Positions 51,989 to 61,781 are shown, counted from the stretch's first letter. The stretch: DNA of 64,000 bases from Gordonia tangerina (GCF_021556435.1 NZ_JAKGCU010000007.1:62001-126000), one strand, 5' to 3'. The notes: generated by a model not told the origin, from the letters alone. Numbers and translations: made by a program.

Positions 51989-53127
51989 CGAGTGTCACCG
52001 ATCGAGACGCGCGCGTAGGCCGCGGAGAGTCCGGGATTGACCGGGAGATCAGGCAGTTCCGGTCGGATGGACCGATACGCGGCGAGGACGTCGAGGAGTT
52101 CGGACGGGGCCGCCCCGTGCAGGATGACGGAGTCGACACCGAGGTCGAATTGGTGGGCAATAGTGGCGGCGCACTGTGCCGCGCTGCCGGTCGCCGAGTC
52201 GGCCACCCACGCTTGCGGTATGGCCGCATGGAGTTGCCGGATCTCGTCGTCGGTCGCGGTGGCGTCAATCGGACCGCGCGCGCCGACGAACGCGTCCGTC
52301 GCTCTCAGGTGTTCGAGATCTGCCGCGGCCCAGTCATTGGCCTTCATGAGGACATCGGGGTAGCCCTGCAGGTACGTGGCCAGTCGTCCGTAGAGGCGAC
52401 GGAGTCGTTCGGCGTCACCGAGTCCGTCGGGGATGGTGGCCAGGACCGACCAGATGCGTACCGACGCCGGGTCCCGTCCGGCGCGTTCGGCGGCGGTGCG
52501 CACGATCTCTACGGCTCTACGCGTCGCCTCGTCGGAAAAGAAGGTGTGCAGCACCACGCCGTCGGCGATGCGACCGGCGAGTTCGAGTGTCCGGCGGGAC
52601 ATGGTGATCAGCATGACCGGTACCGGTGTCACCGAGACGCCGAGATTCAGCAGCGGAAAGCTCCCGATCGGGCCGTCGTGTCCGACGATCATCTCGCCGC
52701 GCCACAAGATGCGGAGAACTTCGGCGACATCGGCGAGTTGCGCCCCGGTGACCGGCGGCACATCGAGGATCTGCCACTGCGCGTCGATCCCGCGGCCGAG
52801 GCCCAGGGCGAACCGGTTGCCGCTGAGTTCGGCGAGAGTTGCCCCCATCGTCGCGGTGATGATCGGGTGACGGGTGTTGTGATTGGTTGCCGCGGTGGCG
52901 ACCCCGATACGCGTGGTCGCAGCCGCGATGGCCCCGCAGAGGACGGCGGCGTCCTTGACGTTGAACCGTTCGGAGACGAATGCGGTCCCGAAACCGGCTC
53001 GATCCGCCAGGGCGGCCTCGTCTACCAGCTCACCCGGGTTGACGGGGTGCCGGGAGAGTGCGTAGTAGCCGATCTCCGGAAGCGGCTTGCGCGGGTCGGA
53101 GGGGTCGACGGGCATTCGCACGCTCAC
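51985..53127 (-). CDS. LLM-class oxidoreductase (probable F420-dependent)
   Basis: About 380 residues of luciferase-like TIM barrel: EIGYYALSRHPVNPGELVDE, AGFGTAFVSERFNVKDAAVL, RIGVATAATNHNTRHPIITA, LSGNRFALGLGRGID, and ITMSRRTLELAGRIADGVVL. These fit mycobacterial F420-dependent LLM enzymes. GTG 53127 overlaps the acyl-CoA ligase stop (GTGA); ATG 53115 is an alternative, and the longer frame to 53184 is an overlap shadow. It is the second gene of the operon behind the KstR-like box and likely reduces or oxidises an acyl or steroid intermediate. Confidence 0.83.
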   Translation of the reverse strand: MSVRMPVDPSDPRKPLPEIGYYALSRHPVNPGELVDEAALADRAGFGTAFVSERFNVKDAAVLCGAIAAATTRIGVATAATNHNTRHPIITATMGATLAELSGNRFALGLGRGIDAQWQILDVPPVTGAQLADVAEVLRILWRGEMIVGHDGPIGSFPLLNLGVSVTPVPVMLITMSRRTLELAGRIADGVVLHTFFSDEATRRAVEIVRTAAERAGRDPASVRIWSVLATIPDGLGDAERLRRLYGRLATYLQGYPDVLMKANDWAAADLEHLRATDAFVGARGPIDATATDDEIRQLHAAIPQAWVADSATGSAAQCAATIAHQFDLGVDSVILHGAAPSELLDVLAAYRSIRPELPDLPVNPGLSAAYARVSIGDTR

Positions 53128-54716
53128 ACGGCCGCCGAGGTGGTCACCACCCGGTAGTCCCTGGACCGCGCATCCCGCACCCACAACGTTCCGCCGGTCG
53201 AGGTCGGTCCGTCCTTCTTGAGCTCCCGCTTGAGGATCTTGTTCGTCGCAGTGGTGGGCAGGTCATCCTCGATACGGACGAACCGCGGCCACGCCTTGGG
53301 GGACAGGTCCGGTTGTGCGGCAAGCTGTTCGGCGAACGACTCGGGTGTCAACTTCGCGTCGTCCTGCAACACGACCGCCGCCATCACCGCGTCACCGACA
53401 TGCTCGTCCGGGACCGCGTACACGGCCACCCGGTTGAGTTCGGGAATGCGCAGCAGATTGCGTTCGATCGGTCCGGCGGCCAGGTTCTCGCCATCGACCC
53501 GCATCCAGTCGCCGGTCCGCCCGGCGAGGTAGATCCAGTCGTCGGCGTCCTTGTAGGCGAGGTCGCCGGACCAGTACATCCCGTGACGGATTCGTTCGCT
53601 GGTGGCGTCGGCGTCGTTGTAGTAGCCCATGAACATGCCGGCGCCCTCGATGTTGACCAGCTCGCCGATGGCGTCCTCCGCGTTGGTCAGTGCGCCGTTC
53701 TCGTCGAACTCGGCACGCGGACACTCGGTGAGCGTGTCCGAGTTGTACACGGCCACATTGGGAAAACCCTTGCCGATGGAACCCTCCGGTGTGCCCGGTT
53801 CGCGGGTGATGATGATGGCGAGTTCGGTGGAGCCGAAGCCGTCCCACACCGTGCATGCGAAACGGCGGGAGAACTCGTTGATGTCGCGGTCGGTGGCCTC
53901 GTTGCCGAACGCCACGCGCAGAGGGTTGTCGGCGTCGTCGGACCGCTCCTCGGTGGCGAGGATGTAGGCCAGTGGTTTCCCGACGTAGTTCATGTAGGTG
54001 GCCCGGTATCGCCGGATGTCGTCGAGGAAGGTCGACGCGGAGAACTTCGCCGGTGCGATCGCCGCCCCGCCACACAGCGCCACGCAGTAGCCGCCCATCA
54101 GGGCCGCGGAGTGGAACAGTGGCATCGACAGGTAGCAGACATCCCCTGGTCCCACATCGTACTTGTCGGCCAGGACCGGTCCGGCGAACGGAATCATCAT
54201 GTGCGCGAACTGAACCGGTTTGGGGTTACCACTGGTTCCGGAGGTGAAGATCAGCATGAACGTGTCCATTGCGGTCGGCTCGCTCAGCGGGACCAGCTCG
54301 CCGGCATCGGCCAGCAGCGTGGCCCACTCCGGCGACGATGTGTCGAGCACACGAACCCCGGACAGATTCAGACCGGCGAGCAGCGGGCGATGCTCGGCAT
54401 CGGTGATGAGGATCTGGCAGTCGGCGCGGACGATGTCGGCCGCCAGACCTTCGCCGCGGCGGGTGTTGTTGAGACCGACGGTGACGTAGCCGCCGAGTGC
54501 TCCCGCGGCCAGCGCGATCAGCATGTCCGGTGTGTTGCCGAGTAGGACACCGACATGCGGCGGCCGTGACCGGTCGGTCAGCGTCAAGACCGCGGCTGCG
54601 GCACGTTCGGCAGCCGCGATGTACTCCCGCCACGACCATTGCATGTCGTTGTAGGTGATCGCCAGGTTGTCGTCGTCGGTGCGCTCGCGGAGGAGCTGCG
54701 TCACGGTCTCGGCCAC
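53124..54716 (-). CDS. Acyl-CoA ligase (FadD-type, AMP-forming)
   Basis: A 530-residue ANL-superfamily enzyme. The P-loop is MLIFTSGTSGNPKPVQF, motif A4/A5 VWDGFGSTELAIIITRE, the hinge-region YWSGDLAYKDADDWIYLAGR (in part), and the C-terminal catalytic lysine in TTATNKILKRELKK. It activates a carboxylic acid to acyl-CoA with ATP. Overall form resembles FadD17/FadD1-type ligases linked with steroid-chain catabolism, and a KstR-like box lies just upstream. The start is GTG 54716 with GAGGA close by. It is first of four genes coupled by 4-base overlaps. Confidence 0.88.
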   Translation of the reverse strand: MAETVTQLLRERTDDDNLAITYNDMQWSWREYIAAAERAAAAVLTLTDRSRPPHVGVLLGNTPDMLIALAAGALGGYVTVGLNNTRRGEGLAADIVRADCQILITDAEHRPLLAGLNLSGVRVLDTSSPEWATLLADAGELVPLSEPTAMDTFMLIFTSGTSGNPKPVQFAHMMIPFAGPVLADKYDVGPGDVCYLSMPLFHSAALMGGYCVALCGGAAIAPAKFSASTFLDDIRRYRATYMNYVGKPLAYILATEERSDDADNPLRVAFGNEATDRDINEFSRRFACTVWDGFGSTELAIIITREPGTPEGSIGKGFPNVAVYNSDTLTECPRAEFDENGALTNAEDAIGELVNIEGAGMFMGYYNDADATSERIRHGMYWSGDLAYKDADDWIYLAGRTGDWMRVDGENLAAGPIERNLLRIPELNRVAVYAVPDEHVGDAVMAAVVLQDDAKLTPESFAEQLAAQPDLSPKAWPRFVRIEDDLPTTATNKILKRELKKDGPTSTGGTLWVRDARSRDYRVVTTSAAV

Positions 54717-54726
54717 GTCCTCACTG

Positions 54727-54740
54727 TAGAACGTGTTCTC
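54727..54740. promoter_or_regulatory. KstR-like operator upstream of the acyl-CoA ligase operon
   Basis: TAGAACGTGTTCTC matches the KstR consensus TNNAACNNGTTNNA at seven of eight defined positions (the last A is C) and is symmetric over AGAAC/GTTCT. It lies 11 bases upstream of the ligase start codon. With the perfect box at fprB, it suggests membership of both in a steroid regulon. Confidence 0.55.
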
Positions 54741-54794
54741 ATTCCTTGTGAACAGATTCCGAGAAATGTCTACTCGGACGTTCCGCGGAGCCGA

Positions 54795-55286
54795 TCAGCG
54801 GATGAACCAGCCGGTGCCGGGGCTGATCGTGAAGGCCTGCTCGGCCCGTCCGATGATGGTGGTGGTGAACGATATCCGGCCGATGCCAGTGGATACGACC
54901 GCGCCCGACGAGGGCTTGCCGGCAGCGCAGACCGGGAAGGTGACGTCGTCGGTGCGGTTCGTGTTCACGTTGCGCCAGGTGATGGCCACCCGTGCGGTGG
55001 CCAGGCTGTCGGCACATGCCTCGGCGAACGGCCGCAGCGCCAACCGGGTGCGCTCACCGTCGGCTGCCACCGCGGTGAGATCGGCGGCAAAACCTCCCGA
55101 GATCCCGTTGTCGTCGACAGTGATGCCGACATTCGGGGCCTGGTCGACACGCAACGGGGTCGGTGCGGCATCGGCAACGCCCGCGCCGACGCTCAGGGTG
55201 AGCCCGGCGGCAGCTGCTGCGGCGATCAGGGTGGACTGGCGCGCGGTGGTACCGCGGGAGACGAGTCGGGACGCGATCACGGTCAT
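54795..55286 (-). CDS. Small secreted protein, function unknown
   Basis: A 163-residue exported protein. The signal peptide has basic SRLVSRGTTARQ, a hydrophobic core AAAAAAGLTLSVGAGV, and a cleavage site at ADAA before PTPLRVDQ. The mature part is a beta-rich domain (ADLTAVAADGERTRLALRPF, AITWRNVNTNRTDDVTFP) with two cysteines (EACADS, FPVCAAG) that could form a disulfide. ATG 55286 has AAGGGAAAG upstream; the longer frame to 55517 lacks coding character. No family is recognised. Its stop faces the acyl-CoA ligase promoter region. Confidence 0.78.
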   Translation of the reverse strand: MTVIASRLVSRGTTARQSTLIAAAAAAGLTLSVGAGVADAAPTPLRVDQAPNVGITVDDNGISGGFAADLTAVAADGERTRLALRPFAEACADSLATARVAITWRNVNTNRTDDVTFPVCAAGKPSSGAVVSTGIGRISFTTTIIGRAEQAFTISPGTGWFIR

Positions 55287-55437
55287 TGCTTTCCCTTCGA
55301 GGTGGGCCCGCATGGTCGCCGGCGTTGCCTCCCAGGGTCGCCGACGCCCACGGCCGCCGGGGCGCGCCCGTGGTGATCTGTTATGCATCCGAGATGCGTG
55401 ACGCCGACCACTGCGATGCGAGTGCTTGGATTGGTCC

Positions 55438-56370
55438 ATGGTTGCCGACATGAACTGGACAGACCGCGAGCCGCCGACCGATCCGATGAGTGCCTTCGGT
55501 ATCGGCAACGTGGCCATGGTCGAGGGCGGCCGGGTGGCCGCCGACCAGCAGCTCGGACCGCTGTTCGCCGATCACCGCGGCCGCATCGACCTGGCGGCCC
55601 TGGCGGTGCTGTTCGATCACCTGGGGGGCCTGCCGTTCTTCCGGTCCGGCCCCAACGGGTCCCCGTGCGTACAGGCGCGGCTGGCGATGTCGATGCAGGG
55701 GCGCGTCGGCGTGGATGACCGGGTCACCGGGACCGCCGAGCTGATGATGCACGACGACGGCTTCGGTTCGACCCGGGTCGATCTGGTCACCTCGACCGGA
55801 CGGCTGTGCTGTACCGGAACCGCGCGCAACGTGGCGGTGGGGCGATCCTTCGACGCGCATCCCGCCGAGCCCCGCGGCGCCGAACCCACACCCAGCGGTG
55901 CCTACACCCATGGCGTCGAACTGCCGCCGGCCATCGAGCCGTCCCTGACCGGGCGGGAGATCGTCGAGCAGATCGCGAACGGGATACGCCCGGCCGGGCC
56001 GATCGCCGACCTTCTCAACGGTCGGGTCGAACTCGTCGACTACGACCGCGCCGCCGGTGTGCGTTTCCTGATCACCACCGAGCCCTGGATGGGCAACATC
56101 TTCGGCACCATGCATGGGGGAGTGATCGCTGCGATCGCGGCGCAGGCATGCTCGTTCGCCGGTCAGGCCAACGCCGCCGCCGGCGCGGACTACCAGCTCG
56201 GCGACCTCGCCATCGGGTTCCTCAGGTCGCCGGCAGTGCACGGCGGCGAGCTCGCCGTCGACGTGCGGCCGGTGAAGGCGGGTCGTCGGATCGCGTCCTT
56301 CGAGGCGATCATGCGGTCGGCCGACAGCACGGTGCTGAGCACCGCGGCCGCTGACGTCATCTATCGCTGA
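55438..56370 (+). CDS. Double-hotdog acyl-CoA thioesterase-like protein
   Basis: About 310 residues containing two hotdog domains. The first (about 30-130) includes DLAALAVLFDHLGGLPFF and RVTGTAELMMHDDGFG. The second (about 185-310) contains FGTMHGGVIAAIAAQACSFA, the HGG motif of PaaI-type thioesterases, and GDLAIGFLRSPAVHGGELAV. It would hydrolyse an acyl-CoA. The start is ATG 55438, with ATG 55450 as an alternative. Upstream lies the divergent secreted-protein gene; downstream, after 99 bases, the Atu-like operon begins. Confidence 0.8.
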   Translation: MVADMNWTDREPPTDPMSAFGIGNVAMVEGGRVAADQQLGPLFADHRGRIDLAALAVLFDHLGGLPFFRSGPNGSPCVQARLAMSMQGRVGVDDRVTGTAELMMHDDGFGSTRVDLVTSTGRLCCTGTARNVAVGRSFDAHPAEPRGAEPTPSGAYTHGVELPPAIEPSLTGREIVEQIANGIRPAGPIADLLNGRVELVDYDRAAGVRFLITTEPWMGNIFGTMHGGVIAAIAAQACSFAGQANAAAGADYQLGDLAIGFLRSPAVHGGELAVDVRPVKAGRRIASFEAIMRSADSTVLSTAAADVIYR

Positions 56371-56421
56371 GTTCTGCGGGCCGGGTTTCGACGCCGGACG
56401 TGCGATGGCGGCGGTAAAAAA

Positions 56422-56437
56422 CAATCAAGCATGATTG
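56422..56437. promoter_or_regulatory. Operator-like palindrome before the Atu-like operon
   Basis: CAATCA and TGATTG form a perfect 6-base inverted repeat around AGCA, flanked by A- and T-runs (AAAAA on the left, GCTTTTT on the right). It lies 33 bases upstream of the first operon gene in otherwise GC-rich DNA. An operator or promoter element is likely. The regulator is not in this window or not recognised. Confidence 0.55.
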
Positions 56438-56469
56438 CTTTTTCTGACGGCATGTGTGACGCTGGTCGC

Positions 56470-57270
56470 ATGTCGTTGGTGGACACTCTCGTCGCCGATC
56501 TGAGCGATGAATCCCGAGAACTCGATGACCTGGTGGCCGACCTTGACGATGCCACCTGGTCCCGGCCGACTCCGGCTCCCGGATGGACGATTGCACATCA
56601 GATCGCCCACCTGAGCTGGACCGACGGGATGGCGTTGCTCGCCGCTACCGACCCCGACGGGTTCGCGGTCGCGCTCACCGAGGCGGCGCCGAACGCGGAG
56701 CGTTACGTCGACGAGGCCGCCGAGCGTGGTGCGGCCGCAGCCCCCGCGCGAATCCTCCACGACTGGCGGACCGCGCGTAGCGCGCTCGCGGATGCCCTGC
56801 GCGCTGTGCCCGACGGTGTGAAGATCCCGTGGTTCGGACCGCCGATGTCGGCGGCGTCGATGGCCACCGCGCGACTGATGGAGACCTGGGCGCACGGGCT
56901 CGACGTCGCCGACGCGCTGGGGGTGGCGCGGACCCCCACCGACCGCATCAAGGGTGTCGTGCACATCGGGGTCCGTACCCGCGACTTCGCCTACACGGTC
57001 AACGGGCTGACCCCGCCGGAGGCTGCGTTCCGCTACGAGCTCACCGCGCCATCGGGGCAGTTGTGGACGTGGGGACCCGAGGACGCCCCCGACATCGTGC
57101 GGGGTCCGGCCGTCGATTTCTGCGGCGTGGTCACCCAGCGGCGTGCAGCGGCCGACTCGGATCTGACCGTCGACGGCGACGAGGCGCGCCGATGGGTTCG
57201 GATCGCCCAGGCCTTCGCCGGGCCGCCCGGAGCGGGCCGCGAACCCGCCGGCACCGCGACGAAGGACTGA
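56470..57270 (+). CDS. TIGR03084-type protein (DinB/maleylpyruvate-isomerase-like)
   Basis: A 266-residue protein. The N-terminal helical bundle, [20 protein letters not shown], then [21 protein letters not shown], matches the mycothiol-dependent isomerase/DinB-like fold with metal-binding histidines in HQIAHL, and a third in [13 protein letters not shown]. The C-terminal domain is [23 protein letters not shown] 56470 gives the typical [11 protein letters not shown] opening; upstream ATGs at 56431 and 56452 lie within or just beside the palindrome. It begins an operon with AtuA-, acyl-CoA dehydrogenase- and carboxylase-like genes, with which the family commonly occurs. The role is unproven. 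Confidence 0.82.
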   Translation: MSLVDTLVADLSDESRELDDLVADLDDATWSRPTPAPGWTIAHQIAHLSWTDGMALLAATDPDGFAVALTEAAPNAERYVDEAAERGAAAAPARILHDWRTARSALADALRAVPDGVKIPWFGPPMSAASMATARLMETWAHGLDVADALGVARTPTDRIKGVVHIGVRTRDFAYTVNGLTPPEAAFRYELTAPSGQLWTWGPEDAPDIVRGPAVDFCGVVTQRRAAADSDLTVDGDEARRWVRIAQAFAGPPGAGREPAGTATKD

Positions 57271-57274
57271 CGAG

Positions 57275-59029
57275 ATGGCCTCCACCGCACCGCGCAGTAT
57301 TCGCATCGGCAACGCGTCGGGCTTCTACGGCGACCGCTTCGCCGCTGTCCGCGAGATGCTCGACGGCGGCGAGCTGGACTACCTGACCGGCGACTACCTC
57401 GCCGAACTGACCATGCTCATCCTCGGCCGCGACCGGATGAAGGACCCGAAAGCCGGTTACGCCAAGACCTTTCTGCGTCAGATGGAAGACTGTCTCGGTT
57501 TGGCCGTCGACAAGGGCGTCCGGATCGTCGTCAACGCCGGCGGACTCAACCCGCACGGGTTGACCGTGGCGTTGCGCGAACTCGCCGACAGCGTGGGCAT
57601 CGATGCGGGGATCGCGTTCGTCGACGGTGACGACCTCACCGAGCGTGCTGCCGAGCTCGGCCTCGGCACGCCGCTGACCGCCAACGCCTACCTGGGCGCG
57701 TTCGGCATCAAGATGGCTCTCGACGCCGGTGCCGACGTGGTGGTGACCGGCCGGGTCACCGACGCCTCGTTGACCGTGGGGCCGGCCGCCAGTGAATTCG
57801 GTTGGGAACCAGATGACCTGGATGCACTGGCCGGTGCGGTGGTGGCCGGCCATGTGATCGAGTGCGGTGCGCAGGCGACGGGCGGCAACTACTCGTTCTT
57901 CACCGAGTTGCCGCGGATGGGGCATCTCGGATTCCCCATCGCCGAGATCGCCGCGGACGGCTCGTCGGTGATCACCAAACACCCCGACACCGGCGGTGCG
58001 GTCACCGTCGGAACGGTCACCGCGCAACTGCTTTACGAGGTCACCGGACCGCGCTACCTGGGGCCCGACGTGACCACCCGACTCGACAGCATCACGCTGA
58101 CGCAGGCCGGCGAGGATCGGGTGTCGATCAGCGGTGTGCGCGGCGAGGCGCCACCGGCGACCACGAAGGTGTCGCTCAACCATCTGGCCGGTGTGCGCAA
58201 CGAAATCACCCTCATCCTGACCGGCCTCGACATCGAGGCCAAGGCCGAACTGTTCATGGCGCAGTTCGCCGATGCGCTGCCGACGCAGCCGGCCGAGATG
58301 GCGTGGGAACTGTCCCGGCTCGACCGGCCCGACGCCACCACCGAGGAGCAGGCGAGTGCGCTGTTGCGTTGTGTGGTCCGCGATCCCGATGCGAAGAAAG
58401 TCGGCCGGGCGTTCTCGGCGACCGCCGTGGAGTTGGCCCTGGCGAGCTATCCCGGCTTCACCATGACCGGTCCGCCGGGTAACGGCTCGCCGTACGGGGT
58501 GTTCGAACCCGGGTACGTCGACGCCGCCGAGGTGGAGCATCGGGTGGCCCTGCCCAATGGGGTGGTGGAGCGGATCGATCCGAGCTCGCTGCGCACCGAG
58601 GTGCCCGCCGACCCCGACGAGCCGTCGCCATCCGGTGCCCACGACTGGGGACCGACATCGTCGATACCGTTGGGCACGGTGGCGGGCGCGCGTAGCGGCG
58701 ACAAGGGCGGCAGCGCGAACATCGGTGTGTGGGTGCGTGATCCGGCGCACTTCGAGTGGCTCGACCACACCCTCGACGTTGCGCTGCTCAAAGAGTTGCT
58801 GCCCGAGGTCGCCGACCTCGTCGTGCACCGGTACCGGCTGCCCAATCTCCATGCGGTCAACTTCGTGATCGAAGGGGTCCTCGGACGCGGCGTCGCCGAG
58901 AACGTGCGCTTCGATCCGCAGGCCAAGGGGATGGGGGAGTGGCTGCGGTCGCGTCCGGTACCGATCCCCGTCGCCTTCACCGCGGCACCAACTGACAGCG
59001 CATCCCCCGACAGCGAGGAGAACAGGTGA
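57275..59029 (+). CDS. AtuA-family acyclic terpene utilisation protein (DUF1446)
   Basis: A 584-residue protein. Residues 1-450 are DUF1446: RIGNASGFYGDRFAAVREML, DYLTGDYLAELTMLILGR, VVNAGGLNPHG, DVVVTGRVTDASLTVGPAA and GHVIECGAQATGGNYSFF. The C-terminal about 110 residues (LGTVAGARSGDKGGSANIGV) are the separate AtuA-like domain. AtuA is needed for citronellol/geraniol degradation in Pseudomonas, and relatives may act as hydratases on branched enoyl-CoAs. It starts 4 bases after the previous gene. The following start overlaps its stop (GTGA), and together with the carboxylase pair it suggests a methyl-branched or terpenoid acid pathway. Confidence 0.88.
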   Translation: MASTAPRSIRIGNASGFYGDRFAAVREMLDGGELDYLTGDYLAELTMLILGRDRMKDPKAGYAKTFLRQMEDCLGLAVDKGVRIVVNAGGLNPHGLTVALRELADSVGIDAGIAFVDGDDLTERAAELGLGTPLTANAYLGAFGIKMALDAGADVVVTGRVTDASLTVGPAASEFGWEPDDLDALAGAVVAGHVIECGAQATGGNYSFFTELPRMGHLGFPIAEIAADGSSVITKHPDTGGAVTVGTVTAQLLYEVTGPRYLGPDVTTRLDSITLTQAGEDRVSISGVRGEAPPATTKVSLNHLAGVRNEITLILTGLDIEAKAELFMAQFADALPTQPAEMAWELSRLDRPDATTEEQASALLRCVVRDPDAKKVGRAFSATAVELALASYPGFTMTGPPGNGSPYGVFEPGYVDAAEVEHRVALPNGVVERIDPSSLRTEVPADPDEPSPSGAHDWGPTSSIPLGTVAGARSGDKGGSANIGVWVRDPAHFEWLDHTLDVALLKELLPEVADLVVHRYRLPNLHAVNFVIEGVLGRGVAENVRFDPQAKGMGEWLRSRPVPIPVAFTAAPTDSASPDSEENR

Positions 59030-60186
59030 CCATCACCAGTCCGGTCTGGGACAGCCCGGAGCGCGCCGAACTCCGTTCGACCGTCCGCGGATTCGTCGAA
59101 CGGCACGTTCGGCCGCATCAGGACGACTGGGAGCGTGACGGGCTGTTGCCGCGTGACCTGCATCGTGAGGCCGCGAAGCTCGGCCTGTTCGGACTTGGCA
59201 TCGACGAGGAGGTGGGAGGCTCCGGCGGTGACCTGGTCGATGCCTCGGTGCTGGGTGAGGAGTTCCACTACGCCGGGGCGGCGGCTGGCGTGTTCGCTTC
59301 GCTTTTCACACACGGCATCGCTCTGCCCCACTTGATCGCCGCCGGTGATCCCGACCAGATCGATCGCTGGGTGCGACCCACGTTGGCCGGGGAGAAGATC
59401 GGCAGCCTCGCCATCACCGAACCCGATGGCGGCAGCGACGTGGGCCATTTGCGGACCACCGCGGTGCGCGATGGCGACCACTTCGTGGTGAACGGCGCCA
59501 AGACCTACATCACCTCGGCGGTGCGCGCTGACTTCGTGACCACCGCCGTGCGGACCGGCGGGCCGGGGGCGTCCGGCGTGTCGCTGCTGGTGCTCGAGAA
59601 GGACACGCCGGGGTTCACCGTCACCCGCCGACTGGACAAGATGGGCTGGCGCAGCTCCGACACCGCGGAACTGGCCTTCGTCGATGCGCGGGTCCCGGTG
59701 TCGAATCTGGTGGGTCCGGAGAACTCCGGATTCGCGCAGATCGCCGCCGGGTTCGTCGCGGAGCGGGCGGGTCTTGCGGTGCAGGCCTACGCCAGCGCGC
59801 AACGGTGCCTGGACCTCACTCTGGACTGGGCCCGGGACCGGCAGACGTTCGGTAAACCACTCATCGCCCGGCAATCGGTGCAGGACACCGTCACCGAGAT
59901 GGCGCGCCGCATCGACGTGGCCCGGACCTACACCCGGGCCGTGGTGGAGCGCAAGGTCGCCTCTGGCGACGATCTCATCGCCGAGGTCTGCTTCGCCAAG
60001 AACACCGCGGTGCAAACCGGTGAATGGGTGGCCAACAAGGCGGTGCAGTTGTTCGGGGGACTGGGTTACATGACCGGCACCGAGGTCGAACGGCAATACC
60101 GGGACATGCGCATCCTCGGCATCGGCGGCGGCACCACGGAGATCCTCACCGGCCTCGCCGCAAAACGATTGGGGTATCAGCAGTGA
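59026..60186 (+). CDS. Acyl-CoA dehydrogenase (citronellyl/isovaleryl-CoA type)
   Basis: A 386-residue flavoenzyme: SLAITEPDGGSDVGHLRTTA, VNGAKTYITSAVRADFVTTA, the FAD-contact QTFGKPLIARQSVQD, and C-terminal VQLFGGLGYMTGTEVERQYRD. The C-terminal motif is GIGGGTTEIL, with glycine where short-chain enzymes have the catalytic glutamate; isovaleryl- and long-chain-type enzymes use a base at another position, so this is consistent with a branched substrate. Start GTG 59026 overlaps atuA-like stop; its stop overlaps the next start. It oxidises the acyl-CoA ahead of carboxylation. Confidence 0.88.
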   Translation: MTITSPVWDSPERAELRSTVRGFVERHVRPHQDDWERDGLLPRDLHREAAKLGLFGLGIDEEVGGSGGDLVDASVLGEEFHYAGAAAGVFASLFTHGIALPHLIAAGDPDQIDRWVRPTLAGEKIGSLAITEPDGGSDVGHLRTTAVRDGDHFVVNGAKTYITSAVRADFVTTAVRTGGPGASGVSLLVLEKDTPGFTVTRRLDKMGWRSSDTAELAFVDARVPVSNLVGPENSGFAQIAAGFVAERAGLAVQAYASAQRCLDLTLDWARDRQTFGKPLIARQSVQDTVTEMARRIDVARTYTRAVVERKVASGDDLIAEVCFAKNTAVQTGEWVANKAVQLFGGLGYMTGTEVERQYRDMRILGIGGGTTEILTGLAAKRLGYQQ

Positions 60187-61781
60187 CCACACTTCGATCC
60201 ACCATTGATCCCGCTGCCGAGGACTTCCGCTCCGCCGAGCAGTCGATGAACCAGAAGCTGACCGAACTGCAGGCGGAGTTCGACAAGGCTCTCGCCGGCG
60301 GAGGTGGGAAGTACGTCGAGCGGCACCGCAAGCGCGGCAAGATGATTCCGCGTGAGCGGATCGAGCTGCTGATCGACGAGGATTCCGCTTTCCTCGAACT
60401 GTGCCCGCTGGCCGGATATGGTTCCGACTTCCAGGTCGGCGCCTCGGTCGTCACCGGCATCGGCGTCGTCGAAGGTGTCGAATGCATGATCGTCGCCAAC
60501 GACCCCACCGTGCGTGGCGGCACGTCCAACCCGTGGACACTGCGCAAGATTCTGCGCTGCAACGACATCGCGCTGGCCAACCGACTGCCGGTGATCTCGC
60601 TGGTCGAATCCGGCGGGGCGGACCTGCCCACGCAGAAAGAGGTGTTCATCCCGGGTGGTCGGATGTTCCGAGACCTCACCCGGCTGTCCGCAGCGGGTAT
60701 CCCCACCATCGCGCTGGTCTTCGGCAACTCGACCGCCGGTGGTGCATACGTTCCGGGGATGAGCGATCACGTGGTGATGATCGAGAATGCGTCCAAGGTG
60801 TTCCTCGGTGGTCCACCGCTGGTCAAGATGGCCACCGGTGAGGACAGCGACGACGAATCCCTCGGCGGCGCACAGATGCACGCGCGTCAGTCCGGGCTCG
60901 CCGACCATTACGCGGCCGACGAACAGGACGCGATCCGCATCGGCCGTCGCATTGTGTCCCGGTTGAACTGGCGCAAGCAGGGACCCGGACCGGTGGCCGA
61001 GGTCGTCGAGCCGCACCACGACCCGTCCGAACTACTCGGCATCGTGCCGGCGGACCTGAAGATCCCGTTCAACCCGCGCGACGTGATCGCCCGCATCGTC
61101 GACGACAGCGACTTCGACGAGTTCAAACCCGAATACGGTAGCTCGCTGTGCACGGGGTGGGCCCGCCTGCACGGGTACCCGATCGGCATCCTCGCCAACG
61201 CGCAGGGCGTGCTGTTCAGTCAAGAGGCGCAGAAGGCCACCCAGTTCATCCAGCACGCCAACCGCAGCAACACGCCGCTGTTGTTCCTGCACAACACCAC
61301 CGGCTACATGGTCGGCAAGGAGTACGAGCAGGGCGGCATCATCAAACACGGTTCGATGATGATCAATGCCGTCTCCAACTCGACGGTGCCGCACATCTCG
61401 GTGCTGATGGGCGCCAGCTACGGTGCGGGGCATTACGGCATGTGCGGTCGCGCCTACGATCCGCGTTTCCTGTTCGCCTGGCCCAGTGCCAAATCCGCGG
61501 TGATGGGGGCAGCGCAGCTAGCGGGTGTGATCTCGATCGTGTCGCGGGCGGCGACCGAGGCGCGCGGCGGAACAGTCGACGAGGCTGCCGATGCCGGGAT
61601 GCGGCAGATGATCGAAGCCCAGATCGAGGCGGAATCGGTGCCTGCGTTCTTGTCCGGGATGCTCTACGACGACGGGGTGATCGACCCGCGCGACACCCGG
61701 ACGGTGCTGGGGTTGTGTCTGTCGGCGATCCACAGTGCCCCGGTGGAGGGCACATCCAACTTCGGCGTCTTCCGGATGTGA
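60183..61781 (+). CDS. Acyl-CoA carboxylase carboxyltransferase subunit (AtuC/LiuB-like)
   Basis: A 532-residue crotonase-fold carboxyltransferase: GGKYVERHRKRGKMIPRERI, MIVANDPTVRGGTSNPWTLR, LVESGGADLPTQKEVFIPGG, the N-domain oxyanion loop NSTAGGAYVPGMSDHVVMIE, and the C-domain GASYGAGHYGMCGRAYDPRF. The FxPGGxxF-like and YGMCGRAY segments place it with methylcrotonyl/geranyl-CoA carboxylase beta subunits, not propionyl-CoA. GTG 60183 overlaps the dehydrogenase stop; longer upstream frame is a shadow. With the biotin-carrying subunit 7 bases downstream it carboxylates the enoyl-CoA. Confidence 0.9.
   Translation: MTTLRSTIDPAAEDFRSAEQSMNQKLTELQAEFDKALAGGGGKYVERHRKRGKMIPRERIELLIDEDSAFLELCPLAGYGSDFQVGASVVTGIGVVEGVECMIVANDPTVRGGTSNPWTLRKILRCNDIALANRLPVISLVESGGADLPTQKEVFIPGGRMFRDLTRLSAAGIPTIALVFGNSTAGGAYVPGMSDHVVMIENASKVFLGGPPLVKMATGEDSDDESLGGAQMHARQSGLADHYAADEQDAIRIGRRIVSRLNWRKQGPGPVAEVVEPHHDPSELLGIVPADLKIPFNPRDVIARIVDDSDFDEFKPEYGSSLCTGWARLHGYPIGILANAQGVLFSQEAQKATQFIQHANRSNTPLLFLHNTTGYMVGKEYEQGGIIKHGSMMINAVSNSTVPHISVLMGASYGAGHYGMCGRAYDPRFLFAWPSAKSAVMGAAQLAGVISIVSRAATEARGGTVDEAADAGMRQMIEAQIEAESVPAFLSGMLYDDGVIDPRDTRTVLGLCLSAIHSAPVEGTSNFGVFRM

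Noticed and set aside
53058-54545. A 495-codon plus-strand open frame opposite the acyl-CoA ligase.
   Set aside because: It is a shadow of the ligase, which shows all AMP-forming enzyme motifs in its own frame.
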